From: Mobilitalea sibirica
GTDB lineage: Bacteria > Bacillota > Clostridia > Lachnospirales > Lachnospiraceae
NCBI RefSeq assembly: GCF_015999265.1
Contig: NZ_JAEAGR010000015.1
Location: 54,765 to 118,764 of the forward strand
Direction of reading: 5' to 3'
Length of the DNA: 64,000 nucleotides
Below the pieces are notes generated by a model. It was given only the letters and a program-made list of their open reading frames with translations, searched no databases and had not been told where the DNA came from. The translations under genes were made by a program, and so were the position numbers. Shown here piece after piece: positions 17,366 through 26,834 of this stretch (positions within the stretch are counted from its first letter, which is position 1; the number at the start of each line of letters is the position of its first letter).

Positions 17366-19300
17366 CTAATGTCTTTCATTGTTATTATTCGCTTCATCCT
17401 GTTGTTTTAACCGTATTGCTGCTTTCTCGTATTTCTGCTGATACATCTTGGTATCCGCAATTCCTAAACAATCTTCAAATTGTGTATATTCATTTGGCAT
17501 TAACAGGCTATAACCATAACTTACTTTTACAGTAAAACCATAATTTTGTTCCTGATTAAATCTATGGATATGATTTTCAATATTATTTATAAAATAATTT
17601 ATTTTATCCTCATCATACTCCAAACCAATCACTGCAAATTCATCGCCTCCCATACGAATGCAGATTTCATCGTCATCTGCTGCGAAAAGTAAAGCATCCG
17701 CCACTTCTTTGATGGCAATATCTCCGCTGGCATGTCCAAAATTATCATTGATATATTTTAGATTATCCATATCGGCACTAAAAATCATGAATTTACACTT
17801 CTTTTCTTTGCATTGATCCAGATATTTCTGTCCAAATATTTGTAACCCTCTTCGATTATAAAGACCCGTCAATTCATCCTTTACATACATATCCTCCAGG
17901 GTATAAAGAAGCCGGTTCATCTCACCATGTATTCTTACATTTTCAAGTGCATTACTTACGTTAATTACCCATCCCTGATATGACGATTTATAGGTATAAT
18001 TATGATAAAAACTAATTGCCGTATAGCCAAAGCACTTTTCTTGATGATGCAACATATTAAAATAAAAGAATTGAGGTGTTTGATCCATATATGCCGGAGG
18101 AAGCAAATCTCTTTTTTCAAATTCTACTTTTTGTAACCATTCTCCGTCTTTAATACCGACCTCCATAACAATCTTATCCGTATCCTCTTCTTCCACTTCA
18201 TGAAAACCCTGGTACACATCCCAATTTTTATACAGGCACATATAAAAAGCAGAAAATCCTTCATTTAAGTAAGTATAAGATGATAGTTTATTATAAAGCA
18301 CATCCTGTTTGGTAACTCCGGTCAAATCAATTGACATATATGCGTTATTGGTAATAGCCTTATCCTTAGCCTCAATCTCTTCTATAATTCGATTTCGCCT
18401 TAGCTCTACCGATCTATTGTTTTTCATATACTCACAGCCACAGGATTCCCGAAAATAGGTAACACTTTTCAGATAAGAAATCGGATCTTGTGTAATCCCT
18501 TGATTAAAGCGGTATATTTTATCAACAGCTTCAACCCCCATCTCATAGATTGGCATTCCAACCGTTGTAATCGTCGGTGTAAAATCCTCGGCAAGCTCTA
18601 TATTATCGCAGCCTGATACAGCAATATCATAAGGAACTGTAAGTCCCTTGTCTGCTAAAGCATTACATACCGTAATCGCCATATAATCGTTGGCACAGAT
18701 AATAGCTTCCGGCCATTTTTTTGAATCCTCCAGCCAATAATTTACGGCATCATAACCGGAGAATTTCCAGAAGTCTCCGTAATAAATCTGCTCCTCTTCA
18801 TAGGTAAGGCCATGCTCCTGCATAATGCGACGGTAAGATTCCAGGCGCTCTAAGGATACCGGGTTATCTTTTGGCCCTGTTAAAAAATTAATCCTTTTAT
18901 ACTGATGATCTACAATAAAATGACGAATGATATCATCCAGTGCCTTATAATCCTCCAGCAAAACATTATAATACTCATCAATTTTTTGTCTGACACTAAC
19001 AACCGGACATTTCGCATATTTTTTTATGTTCTCCCGGATACGTTTTTCAAATCCATGTACATACATGGTATCCGGCACAATTATAATTCCATCCAAATCC
19101 TCATAGCTTGGAAGATCTGCCATATCTTTTTCTCCGGCTTCATATAGAAACTCCCCATATCCTAAGAAGTTGGAAAAAAAGGCAACATTATAATCCCGTT
19201 CCTTTGCCTGCTTACAGATACCTTTACTTAATGTTTCTTGAAACTCCTGATGAACTTGTGTAACAAAAACTCCTATCGTTTTCTTACCGTTACTATACAT
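17366..19300 (-). CDS. Cytoplasmic LacI-type ligand sensor fused to a GGDEF diguanylate cyclase (paralogue 1)
   Basis: A 644-aa protein. Residues 1 to about 290 resemble the ligand-binding core of LacI/GalR regulators and periplasmic sugar-binding proteins (KKTIGVFVTQVHQEF, DLDGIIIVPDT, AIICANDYMAITVCNALADK, DIAVSGCDN). No helix-turn-helix, signal peptide or membrane helix precedes it. A linker domain of about 170 residues follows. The C-terminus is a GGDEF domain with GGDEF at about 551-555, preceded by DELTGLYNRRGL. No RxxD inhibitory site is seen. It should make cyclic-di-GMP in response to an unknown small ligand. It is a close relative of the gene at 19685-21598. Confidence 0.9.
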   Translation of the reverse strand: MYSNGKKTIGVFVTQVHQEFQETLSKGICKQAKERDYNVAFFSNFLGYGEFLYEAGEKDMADLPSYEDLDGIIIVPDTMYVHGFEKRIRENIKKYAKCPVVSVRQKIDEYYNVLLEDYKALDDIIRHFIVDHQYKRINFLTGPKDNPVSLERLESYRRIMQEHGLTYEEEQIYYGDFWKFSGYDAVNYWLEDSKKWPEAIICANDYMAITVCNALADKGLTVPYDIAVSGCDNIELAEDFTPTITTVGMPIYEMGVEAVDKIYRFNQGITQDPISYLKSVTYFRESCGCEYMKNNRSVELRRNRIIEEIEAKDKAITNNAYMSIDLTGVTKQDVLYNKLSSYTYLNEGFSAFYMCLYKNWDVYQGFHEVEEEDTDKIVMEVGIKDGEWLQKVEFEKRDLLPPAYMDQTPQFFYFNMLHHQEKCFGYTAISFYHNYTYKSSYQGWVINVSNALENVRIHGEMNRLLYTLEDMYVKDELTGLYNRRGLQIFGQKYLDQCKEKKCKFMIFSADMDNLKYINDNFGHASGDIAIKEVADALLFAADDDEICIRMGGDEFAVIGLEYDEDKINYFINNIENHIHRFNQEQNYGFTVKVSYGYSLLMPNEYTQFEDCLGIADTKMYQQKYEKAAIRLKQQDEANNNNERH

Positions 19301-19509
19301 ACCTATCCCCTACCTTAATCTATACATCCCCTTTATGTCGTTCTAAAAAGCTACAATTCATTCTATTTTACCATTATTTAGTACAATATTACTATATAAC
19401 ACTTTTGTTGGAAAAACAAGTTTGGTTCATAATATTTTACATATTATTTTACTTATAAAACACTCCATAAAAATGCTATAACAGATATTGTTTATTACTA
19501 TATATTCAA

Positions 19510-19621
19510 GAGAGCATTCCTCCTGTCTTAAACTTACTTCTTTAGATTACACCGCTTGACTATCCTATGACAGGGGGTGCTAATAAAGTAGTATTGTTTA
19601 TTAGACAGGAACAATGCTCCC
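19510..19621. repeat. 112-bp imperfect palindrome between the two GGDEF paralogues
   Basis: GAGAGCATT plus TCCTGTCTTAA on the left pair with TTAGACAGGA plus AATGCTCCC on the right, with a two-base mismatch between. Inner segments ACTTCTTTA/TAAAGTAGT and CACC/GGTG continue the structure. It lies 64 bp past the stop of paralogue 2 and 210 bp before the start of paralogue 1. It is the main content of this 384-bp gap. No T run is present, so a simple terminator is doubtful. No known cyclic-di-GMP riboswitch pattern was recognised. Confidence 0.6.
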
Positions 19622-19684
19622 ATAAACGTTAAATTTAGTTTTCGACACTCTCTCAAAGTTTTATTTCTAGTTTTATTATCATTC

Positions 19685-21598
19685 TTATCTTACCAAGTTT
19701 GCTCTAAGTCTTAGGGCTTCTTTTTCGTACTTTTGCTGATACATCTTTGAATCTGCTACAATCAGACAATCTTCAATCGTTGTATTTATATCCGGTGTAA
19801 GTAAGCTCCAGCCGTAACTAACATATACACTAAAGTCATGCTGGCCGCTCTGATTGAACTTATCCAAAAACTCAACAAACTTTTTAACAAAGCGATTTAT
19901 TTTACTCTCATCGTATTCCAAACCAATTACCGTGAATTCATCTCCTCCCATACGCATACAGATTTCATCATCATCTGCTGCATAAAGAAGAGCATCAGCA
20001 ATCGCTTGAATTGCTATATCACCGCTTACATGGCCATAATTATCGTTAATCGACTTTAATTTATCCATATCCGCCGTGAATATCATCATTTTTATATGCT
20101 CATCTTTGGCTTGCTTTAGATACTTCTCTCCAAGAATCTCAAGTCCTCTTCTGTTATACAATCCGGTTAGCTCATCCCTGATATACATATCCTCCAGCTT
20201 ATATACCAAACGATTTAACTCGCTGTGTACTCTAACATTCTCAAGGGCGTTACTAACATTAATAAGCCATGCCTGAAATGTCATCATATAAGTCTGAATT
20301 TGTTCAAAACTAATCGCTATGTACCCAAATTCTACACCCTGATGGTGAAGCATCGCAAAAAAATATATCATTGGTTTGTCATCCGCAAATTCCGGTGGAA
20401 TTAAATCTTTTTTTAAGAACTTGATTTTACTGTAATCAACCCTGTTCTTAATTCCGACCTCCATAAGCATCTCGTCACTGTTATATCGATCTTCATGATT
20501 GTTATCCTCATTATAGGTCTGCCAATCGTTATGTAAGCACATATAAAAATCAGTAAACCCAACATTCTCATAGACATAAAAACGTAATCGGTCATTGACT
20601 TCTTCCAGCTTAGTAAGTCCAGTTAAATCTGCTGACATATAAGCATTACGGCTTACTTCCCTTACCATAGAATCGATCGTGGAAATATAGTATCTTTTTC
20701 GCTTTTTATCTTCTTCTGCTCTGCTGATCATGCATCCACAGGATTCTCTATAGATTGAAACAGTTTTCAAATAAGAATTATGATCCTGAGGAATTCCTTC
20801 CATATGATTGAATATCTTGTTAACCGCCTCTATTCCCATCTCAAGAATGGGCATTCTGGCTGTGGTGATGGCAGGACTGTATTCCGCTGCATCTTCGATA
20901 TCATCACAGCCGGATACAGCGATATCACCGGGTACCGAAATCCCTCTTTGTTCCAAAGCATTACATACGGTTACTGCCATGTAATCATTGGCACAGATGA
21001 TTGCCTGTGGCCTTTCCAGAGGACTTGATAACCATTTATCCACGGCCCTATATCCTTCTCTCTTCCAGAAATCACCGTAATGCAATCTTTCTTCTTCAAA
21101 GGGTATTCCGTAGCTTGCTAGAACTTTTTTAAAAGATTCCAATCGTTTATCCGAGTCAGGAAACCCCTTCGGACCGGCAAGAAAGTTAAACCTCGTAAAT
21201 CCATGGACATTAATAAAATGATGTATAATATCTTCAATTACCGTATTATCGTCAATCAGAACATTATAATACTCGTCGATTTTTCTCCGAACGCTTACTA
21301 CCGGGCAAGAGCAACTCTCCTTAATGTGTTTTCTGATACGGGCTTCTAAACCGTCGATTGCCAATGTATCTGGAGTTATGATAATTCCATCCAAGTCCTC
21401 ATAGGAGGGTAGGTCGGCAATTCTGCTTTCTCCGATATCATAAACCGGCTGACCATAGCCACCATAGTTTGTAAAATATGCAACATTATAATTTAACTCT
21501 TGTGCACGGGTTGATATTCCTCGGCATAAGATTCCCTGAAAATCTGAAACTACTTGTGATATAAAAACACCAATCGTTTTTCTTCCATTGTTAAACAT
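19685..21598 (-). CDS. Cytoplasmic LacI-type ligand sensor fused to a GGDEF diguanylate cyclase (paralogue 2)
   Basis: A 637-aa paralogue of the next gene, alignable along its whole length. The ligand-sensor part (about 1-290) carries RKTIGVFISQVVSDF, DLDGIIITPDT, AIICANDYMAVTVCNALEQR and DIAVSGCDD. The GGDEF motif is at about 551-555 after DELTGLYNRRGL; the domain looks complete and has no RxxD site. The start is the ATG at 21598 with AGGAGAATGTGCA upstream; an in-frame ATG at 21640 has no ribosome site. The tandem pair suggests duplication followed by a change of ligand. Confidence 0.9.
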   Translation of the reverse strand: MFNNGRKTIGVFISQVVSDFQGILCRGISTRAQELNYNVAYFTNYGGYGQPVYDIGESRIADLPSYEDLDGIIITPDTLAIDGLEARIRKHIKESCSCPVVSVRRKIDEYYNVLIDDNTVIEDIIHHFINVHGFTRFNFLAGPKGFPDSDKRLESFKKVLASYGIPFEEERLHYGDFWKREGYRAVDKWLSSPLERPQAIICANDYMAVTVCNALEQRGISVPGDIAVSGCDDIEDAAEYSPAITTARMPILEMGIEAVNKIFNHMEGIPQDHNSYLKTVSIYRESCGCMISRAEEDKKRKRYYISTIDSMVREVSRNAYMSADLTGLTKLEEVNDRLRFYVYENVGFTDFYMCLHNDWQTYNEDNNHEDRYNSDEMLMEVGIKNRVDYSKIKFLKKDLIPPEFADDKPMIYFFAMLHHQGVEFGYIAISFEQIQTYMMTFQAWLINVSNALENVRVHSELNRLVYKLEDMYIRDELTGLYNRRGLEILGEKYLKQAKDEHIKMMIFTADMDKLKSINDNYGHVSGDIAIQAIADALLYAADDDEICMRMGGDEFTVIGLEYDESKINRFVKKFVEFLDKFNQSGQHDFSVYVSYGWSLLTPDINTTIEDCLIVADSKMYQQKYEKEALRLRANLVR

Positions 21599-21783
21599 TG
21601 CACATTCTCCTAACCTTCGATAAGCATCACAAAAAACCAATTTATAACTAGTTCTTATAAATAATATAATTTAATTTAAATATATACCATTATTAGTGAA
21701 AAAACAACAAAAATATGTCAATATATAATATACTACATAAGCAAATAAATAATATACAATTCAAAGATTTATATTCATGATTA

Positions 21784-22578
21784 TTAGGATAATATCATTC
21801 TGTCATTGGCGAATTCTCCGCCGCTGACACTTTCGAATTTTGCTAATAAATCACTGACATGCAGGTTCTTTTTTTCCTCTCCTGCCACATCAAAAATGAT
21901 TTTACCTTCATACATCATGATCAGTCTGTTTCCATATTGTATTGCATTTTTCATATTATGGGTAACCATCAGCGCCGTAAGGGCGTTTGTCGTAACAATC
22001 TGATCTGTCAGCGCAAGTACTTTATTTGCTGTCTTAGGGTCTAAGGCAGCCGTATGTTCATCCAGCAGTAAGAGTTTAGGCTGTTGTAACGTAGCCATTA
22101 ACAGCGTTAATGCCTGTCTTTGTCCACCGGATAGCAGTCCTACTTTTGTGGAAAGCCTTGTTTCTAATCCCAAGTCTAAGGTTCTAAGTTTTTCAACATA
22201 AAAGTGTTTTTCTTCCTTTGTTATACCCCAACTAAGGCCTCGCTTTTTTCCTCTTCGGAAAGCAAGCGCCAGATTTTCCTGTATTTCCATATTCGCAGCC
22301 GTCCCCATCATCGGATCTTGGAATACCCTTCCTAAATATTTTGCTCTTTTATATTCAGGTAGATTCGTGATATTAATATCATCAAGTAGGACAGAACCTT
22401 TATCCGGCATATGTACTCCGGCTATCATATTTAACATCGTTGATTTTCCTGCACCATTGCCGCCGATTACAGTTACAAAATCACCCTCGTTTAAGTCTAA
22501 GGAGAGCCCGTTAAGAACTAATTTTTCATTCACGGTATTTGCATTAAAAGTTTTATATATATTTGTCATTTTCAACAT
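21784..22578 (-). CDS. ABC transporter ATP-binding protein (partner of the PF04392-type importer)
   Basis: A 264-aa ATPase with Walker A GGNGAGKS, Q-loop FQDPMMG, signature LLSGGQRQALTLL, Walker B LLLLDEHTAALD and the H-loop TH of MVTHNMKNA. It energises the importer formed with the permease at 22581-23579 and the lipoprotein at 23863-24831. Its start lies just beyond the permease stop, with GGAGGGCAAGTAATT as ribosome site partly inside the permease end. In related Firmicutes such systems (TrpXYZ-like) are linked to aromatic amino acid uptake. The substrate here is not shown. Confidence 0.92.
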   Translation of the reverse strand: MLKMTNIYKTFNANTVNEKLVLNGLSLDLNEGDFVTVIGGNGAGKSTMLNMIAGVHMPDKGSVLLDDINITNLPEYKRAKYLGRVFQDPMMGTAANMEIQENLALAFRRGKKRGLSWGITKEEKHFYVEKLRTLDLGLETRLSTKVGLLSGGQRQALTLLMATLQQPKLLLLDEHTAALDPKTANKVLALTDQIVTTNALTALMVTHNMKNAIQYGNRLIMMYEGKIIFDVAGEEKKNLHVSDLLAKFESVSGGEFANDRMILS

Positions 22579-22580
22579 AA

Positions 22581-23579
22581 TTACTTGCCCTCCTTTCTAA
22601 CAAAAACTCTGGATTTAATCCAAAGAGCTAGCTTGCTAATAAATCGAATTATGTTAATAAAAACTTTATTTTTGCTTATTACAGGAACAGACAAGGCAAT
22701 CGCTACGACAATCGCAGTTAAAAGCTTCATATCATTGGTATCCATACCCATCTGTAAAACCACCGCTATAATAATTCGATATACGATGGATCCAATCACG
22801 ATGGCCAGCAGTTTACGGGCAAAGTTTTTCGCTTTTCGATATAAAACCTCTCCGATTACGATAGATGCCAGACCGATTACGATGGATCCAATTCCCATAC
22901 CGACATCTGCATATCCCTGACTTTGCGTAACCAAAGCACCGGATAAGGCAATGAATCCGTTACTAATAACAAGACCCAGAATCGTCATTTTATCTGTATT
23001 AACTCCCTGTGCCCGAACCATGGCAGGGTTATTACCGGTTGCCCTAATACAAGAACCGGTCTCTGTACCAAAATACCAGTAAAGTATAATAATAACTACT
23101 AACGTAAATACCAAGCCAACCACCAGTGATACGCCGGTTTGTAGGGTAGAGTCTTTTATTCCAAGTTGTTCTGCTTCCGGTAAAAATCCTTTAATGATGG
23201 AAATTATTGTACTTTGTCCAATGAGTGAGGTGTTGGCCTTACCCATAATTCTTAAATTTACAGAATATAAGCCGATCATAGTTAATATACCGGATAAAAT
23301 CGCCGGAATTTTAAGCTTCGTATGTAAAAATCCTGTCACAGACCCTGCTATCATACCAGCGGCCGTAGCAACAATTAAGCTTAAAAATGGGTTCCATTGC
23401 AAGCTGACTACTAATATAGCACTGATACTTCCTCCCAGAGCAAACGTACCCTCACAGGATAAATCAGCAAAATTAAGGATTCTAAAAGTGATATATACAC
23501 CCAGAGCGAGTATTGCCCAAGCTAATCCTTGGGAGGTGGCTCCGAATATCGCCATAAATAATTCTATTAAATAATCCAT
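22581..23579 (-). CDS. ABC transporter permease, branched-chain-amino-acid type (BPD_transp_2)
   Basis: A 332-aa inner-membrane permease with about eight to nine hydrophobic helices (for example LAWAILALGVYITFRILNFA, FIALSGALVTQ, GIGSIVIGLASIVIGEVLYR). The RATGNNPAMVRAQGVNT motif is typical of the sugar/amino-acid permease family that accompanies PF04392 binding proteins. The ATG at 23579 was chosen; a TTG seven codons upstream is not needed. It is separated from the upstream binding-protein gene by a strong hairpin, so its expression may be lower. Confidence 0.92.
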   Translation of the reverse strand: MDYLIELFMAIFGATSQGLAWAILALGVYITFRILNFADLSCEGTFALGGSISAILVVSLQWNPFLSLIVATAAGMIAGSVTGFLHTKLKIPAILSGILTMIGLYSVNLRIMGKANTSLIGQSTIISIIKGFLPEAEQLGIKDSTLQTGVSLVVGLVFTLVVIIILYWYFGTETGSCIRATGNNPAMVRAQGVNTDKMTILGLVISNGFIALSGALVTQSQGYADVGMGIGSIVIGLASIVIGEVLYRKAKNFARKLLAIVIGSIVYRIIIAVVLQMGMDTNDMKLLTAIVVAIALSVPVISKNKVFINIIRFISKLALWIKSRVFVRKEGK

Positions 23580-23734
23580 TCTTCTTCCCTCTCTTAACAA
23601 TCTTTCTTTTATCTATTTACTTACTAATAAATAACTACTTATTAAAACTGCTGTTTTATAATATGTGAACTATGCTATTCATTTATAGGACATATTGCTT
23701 ATTTATCATACCATAAAATGTCTGTTTGGGGAAC

Positions 23735-23767
23735 AAAAAAAGATTTTGCAGGGCAAAATCTTTTTTT
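23735..23767. terminator. Strong intra-operon terminator between the binding protein and permease genes
   Basis: AAAAAAAGATTTTGC, loop AGG, GCAAAATCTTTTTTT: a 15-bp perfect stem with T runs on both strands. It lies 95 bp past the binding-protein stop and before the permease in the same direction. It would favour expression of the binding protein, with partial read-through to the membrane parts. Confidence 0.9.
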
Positions 23768-23862
23768 GTTTTCATTTCAACGACTATTTCTATCTCATTC
23801 GCTGTTTAAATCATACGTTGCTATTATATTATAATGAAGCTTAAGTTCTTCTCTGAATCGAC

Positions 23863-24831
23863 TTATTTCGATACTAACTCTTCCGGAATTTCAATTCCAA
23901 TCTGTTCTGCTACTTCATTATTAATTTTTAATTCATATTCTTCATCCGCTAAGTATTCTATCGGCATTTGATCCGTGGTAGCCTCGCCTTTGATAATCTT
24001 AACAGCCTGCTGTCCTGTTAAGTATCCAAGCTTATAGTAGTTAATACCATAGGTTGCAAGTCCGCCTGCATCAACCATACCTTCTTCACCGCAGATGACA
24101 GGAAGATTGTTTTGATTCGCTATCATAGCAACGGTAGGCATACCAGAGGCAATTGTATTATCGGTAGGAGCGTAAATCGCATCTACTTTACCAACTAAAG
24201 ATTGTACCACCTGTTGAATATCATTGGAGTTGGCAACCGTAGCAGCTTCTGCTTCTAAGCCAAGCTCTGTAGCAGCATACATTGCCAGTTCTGCCTGGAT
24301 TACGGAATTACTTTCACTGGAGCTGTATAAAACAGCAATCTTTTTCGCGTCCGGAACTAGTTTGGTAATCAGTTCTATCTGTTGCTTTACTGGAGTAAGA
24401 TCGGAGGTTCCTGATACATTGCCCTTCGGATCTTCATTGGATTCTACTAAGCCGGAGCCTGCCGGATCTGTAACCGCTGTAATAAGAATCGGTATATCCT
24501 TGGTCGCATTGGCAACTGCCTGTGCGGATGGTGTAGCAATCGCTAAGATTAAATCATTATTACCATTCACCAGCTTAGTCGCTATAGTGTTGGCTGTAGG
24601 TTGATCGCCCTGCGCATTTTGAAAATCAATTTTGATGTTCTCGCCATCTATGTATCCTGCTTCCTTTAATGCATCCACAAATCCTTCATAGCTGGCATCC
24701 AGTGCAGCATGTGTAACGAATTGATTTACACCTATTTTAAAAACTTCTTTTTCTTTTGTTCCGCAACCGACTAACATGGTTCCAGCCAAAGCAGTTATTA
24801 ACAAACCTGCTAATACTCTTTTCATTTTCAT
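23863..24831 (-). CDS. ABC transporter substrate-binding lipoprotein (PF04392 / TrpX-like)
   Basis: A 322-aa extracytoplasmic binding protein. A lipoprotein signal is present: a basic N-terminus, a hydrophobic stretch and the lipobox LVGC at about residues 19-22. The mature part shows NQFVTHAALDASYEGF, VNGNNDLILAIATPSAQ, VTDPAGSGLVES and IYAPTDNTIASGM, matching the ABC_sub_bind family. The ATG at 24831 has AAGGAGGAGTTTT upstream. Related proteins bind tryptophan or other small molecules; the ligand is not determined here. It is the first gene of the importer operon. Confidence 0.92.
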   Translation of the reverse strand: MKMKRVLAGLLITALAGTMLVGCGTKEKEVFKIGVNQFVTHAALDASYEGFVDALKEAGYIDGENIKIDFQNAQGDQPTANTIATKLVNGNNDLILAIATPSAQAVANATKDIPILITAVTDPAGSGLVESNEDPKGNVSGTSDLTPVKQQIELITKLVPDAKKIAVLYSSSESNSVIQAELAMYAATELGLEAEAATVANSNDIQQVVQSLVGKVDAIYAPTDNTIASGMPTVAMIANQNNLPVICGEEGMVDAGGLATYGINYYKLGYLTGQQAVKIIKGEATTDQMPIEYLADEEYELKINNEVAEQIGIEIPEELVSK

Positions 24832-24863
24832 AAAACTCCTCCTTACGATTGGCTTCTGCGCCA

Positions 24864-24930
24864 CTTTAAAGCTTTAAAGCATTAATGCTTTTAATGGGTA
24901 AAGTATACAATCAAAATAGGAATTAGTCAA
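24864..24930 (-). promoter_or_regulatory. Promoter and overlapping palindromes of the ABC importer operon
   Basis: On the minus strand TTGACT (24925-24930), 17 bp, TATACT (24902-24907). Just downstream two palindromes share bases: AAAGCATTAATGCTTT (24876-24891) and CTTTAAAGCTTTAAAG (24864-24879). They straddle the expected transcription start and would suit a repressor. No T-box or other riboswitch fits in the short leader. Confidence 0.75.
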
Positions 24931-25101
24931 TACCTTTTTCAAAAAACAGCATAACTAATAAATGGAAGGTATGAAATCCACCTTAACGGTAAATCCTATT
25001 AAAAGTTGACAGGAATAAAATGCCTAGTTTGTGTCTTAACTTTAGTTTAACTGTGCAGAATGTTTTTTGTTAATTTAATATATAGTAGGAGTAGTGGTTT
25101 T

Positions 25102-26553
25102 ATGATGGATGATATGCAGACGATAAAGCTTACAAAAGATCTAAAGCAAAACAAAGAACGAATTAAAGGTAGGTTGCCTATTAAGAAAAGCTTTGATGTC
25201 ATCGGAAGAGAATTGGTTCTGGGACAGAAATTAGACGCCTATCTGATATTTATCGATGGATTTGCAAAAGATGATATCATGCTATGGATTTTAAAGGTGC
25301 TTCAGTCCTTATCTCCCGAAGAGCTTTCTGTTAATGTAATCTCTTCTTTAATGAAACAAAAAATCGGGTATATAGAAGTGGAAAGCTTCTCTGATATAAA
25401 GCAAATGGAATCCATGGTTCTTGCCGGAGCGGTTGCATTAATCATTGACGGTCAGGAACAAGGGCTCTTAATCGACGCCAGAGAGTACCCGGTTCGAAGT
25501 CCGGAAGAACCGGAACTGGAAAAGGTCAGCAGAGGTTCTAGAGATGGGTTGGTAGAAACCGTTATATTTAATACCGCTCTTATTCGGAGAAGGTTAAGGG
25601 ATCCTAATCTGATTTTTGAGATAAAAAGTGTGGGTAAGCGTTCCAAGTCCGACGTAGTTATCGCTTATCTTAGGGACCTGGCAGATGAAAAGCTCTTAAA
25701 AGAAGTCCAGGATAAAATAGATCAAATCGATGTAGGTTCTCTGGTAATGGCAGAAAAAACTTTGGAGGAGTTACTAATTAAAAAGCATTGGTATAACCCT
25801 CTTCCAACCGTAAGGTTTACGGAACGGCCGGATGTAGTAGCTGCCCATCTGATGGAGGGACACATTGCAATCATCGTCGATACCTCCCCTAGTGTCATGC
25901 TGCTCCCGGTTACTATATTCCACTTTACACAGCATGCCGAAGATTACTATCAGAATATATCTGTTGGAACTTACATTCGATGGATTCGGTTTCTGGGAAT
26001 GTTAGCTGCTTTATACCTTCCTCCCCTATGGCTTCTGCTAGTGAATAACAAAGAGCTCCTACCTGAATTTCTTCAGTTTCTGGGTCCGAAGGAGCCCGGT
26101 ATTATCCCTCTGTTTCTACAGCTGATTATCCTGGAATTTGGACTTGACCTGCTGCGCATATCTTCCATCCATACGCCCAGTGCATTAACGACTTCCCTAG
26201 GAATCATCGGTGGTTTATTGTTAAGCGAACTGGCAATTACCGTTGGTTTATTCGTACCCGAAACCGTCCTATACATGGCTGCGGCCGGTATCGGTACCTT
26301 TGCCACCCCCAATATGGAATTTGCTATGGCAATCCGGATTTTTCGGTTACTGTTTCTAATATTAACCGGATTTTTAGATTTGTGGGGCTTTATCGGAGCC
26401 TTCCTGATTATGTTTATTATAACCATTACAACAAAATCATTTAAAAACGGAAAAGCCTACACCTGGCCGCTAATTCCATTTAATGCAAAGGCTTTGGCGC
26501 ATATTCTTTTTCGTATGCCGATACCTAAAATTGGTGGACAAAACAAGAAATAA
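25102..26553 (+). CDS. spoVAF: Spore germination protein of the GerA family (SpoVAF type)
   Basis: A 483-aa membrane protein of the GerA/SpoVAF family. The N-terminal half is soluble and starts with KKSFDVIGREL and YLIFIDGFAKDD; about five helices fill the C-terminal half (for example WIRFLGMLAALYLPPLWLLL). In Bacillus SpoVAF lies in the spoVA operon and promotes germination; here it is a lone gene. The ATG at 25102 was chosen because AGGAG lies ten bases upstream. It may be made in the forespore, but no clear sigma-G promoter was found. Confidence 0.9.
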   Translation: MMDDMQTIKLTKDLKQNKERIKGRLPIKKSFDVIGRELVLGQKLDAYLIFIDGFAKDDIMLWILKVLQSLSPEELSVNVISSLMKQKIGYIEVESFSDIKQMESMVLAGAVALIIDGQEQGLLIDAREYPVRSPEEPELEKVSRGSRDGLVETVIFNTALIRRRLRDPNLIFEIKSVGKRSKSDVVIAYLRDLADEKLLKEVQDKIDQIDVGSLVMAEKTLEELLIKKHWYNPLPTVRFTERPDVVAAHLMEGHIAIIVDTSPSVMLLPVTIFHFTQHAEDYYQNISVGTYIRWIRFLGMLAALYLPPLWLLLVNNKELLPEFLQFLGPKEPGIIPLFLQLIILEFGLDLLRISSIHTPSALTTSLGIIGGLLLSELAITVGLFVPETVLYMAAAGIGTFATPNMEFAMAIRIFRLLFLILTGFLDLWGFIGAFLIMFIITITTKSFKNGKAYTWPLIPFNAKALAHILFRMPIPKIGGQNKK

Positions 26554-26834
26554 AAACAGGTTTTTTTCCGTTTTTGAAATACGACTGTGCTGTTCACAAT
26601 CATATGCGGATCGGATGACGAAAGTGCACTAGGTGCGCTTTCTCACACACAGGTTGAAGATCATACCAGGCATGTCGTTGTGAATAGCTCTTTTGTCTAT
26701 CTAACTATATGTATAGCGTTCCGATTCCTTCGTTACAGAGACCTGGTCATAACAACATGGACCGAGATATCCTGCTAATATAACGCACCGGAGATGCCGT
26801 AGTATAACCACTCTCCCATAATCAAATCATAAAA
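26554..26834. other. Intergenic region with a possible long hairpin
   Basis: TTCACAA (26594-26600) could pair with TTGTGAA (26679-26685) around an inner hairpin GAAAGTGCAC/GGTGCGCTTTC near 26619-26642. The open frames here have no ribosome site. The gap lies between two convergent genes, and the hairpins may help to end both transcripts. Evidence is weak. Confidence 0.3.

Noticed and set aside
19301..19684. Cyclic-di-GMP riboswitch
   Set aside because: The structure does not show the conserved GEMM-I or GEMM-II core sequences.
24832..24901. T-box or tryptophan riboswitch before the importer operon
   Set aside because: The leader from the good promoter is only about 65 nt and has no T-box sequence or terminator.
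26587..26778. Plus-strand 63-aa open frame after spoVAF
   Set aside because: No ribosome site and no recognisable protein features; the DNA is better explained as hairpin-containing intergenic sequence.
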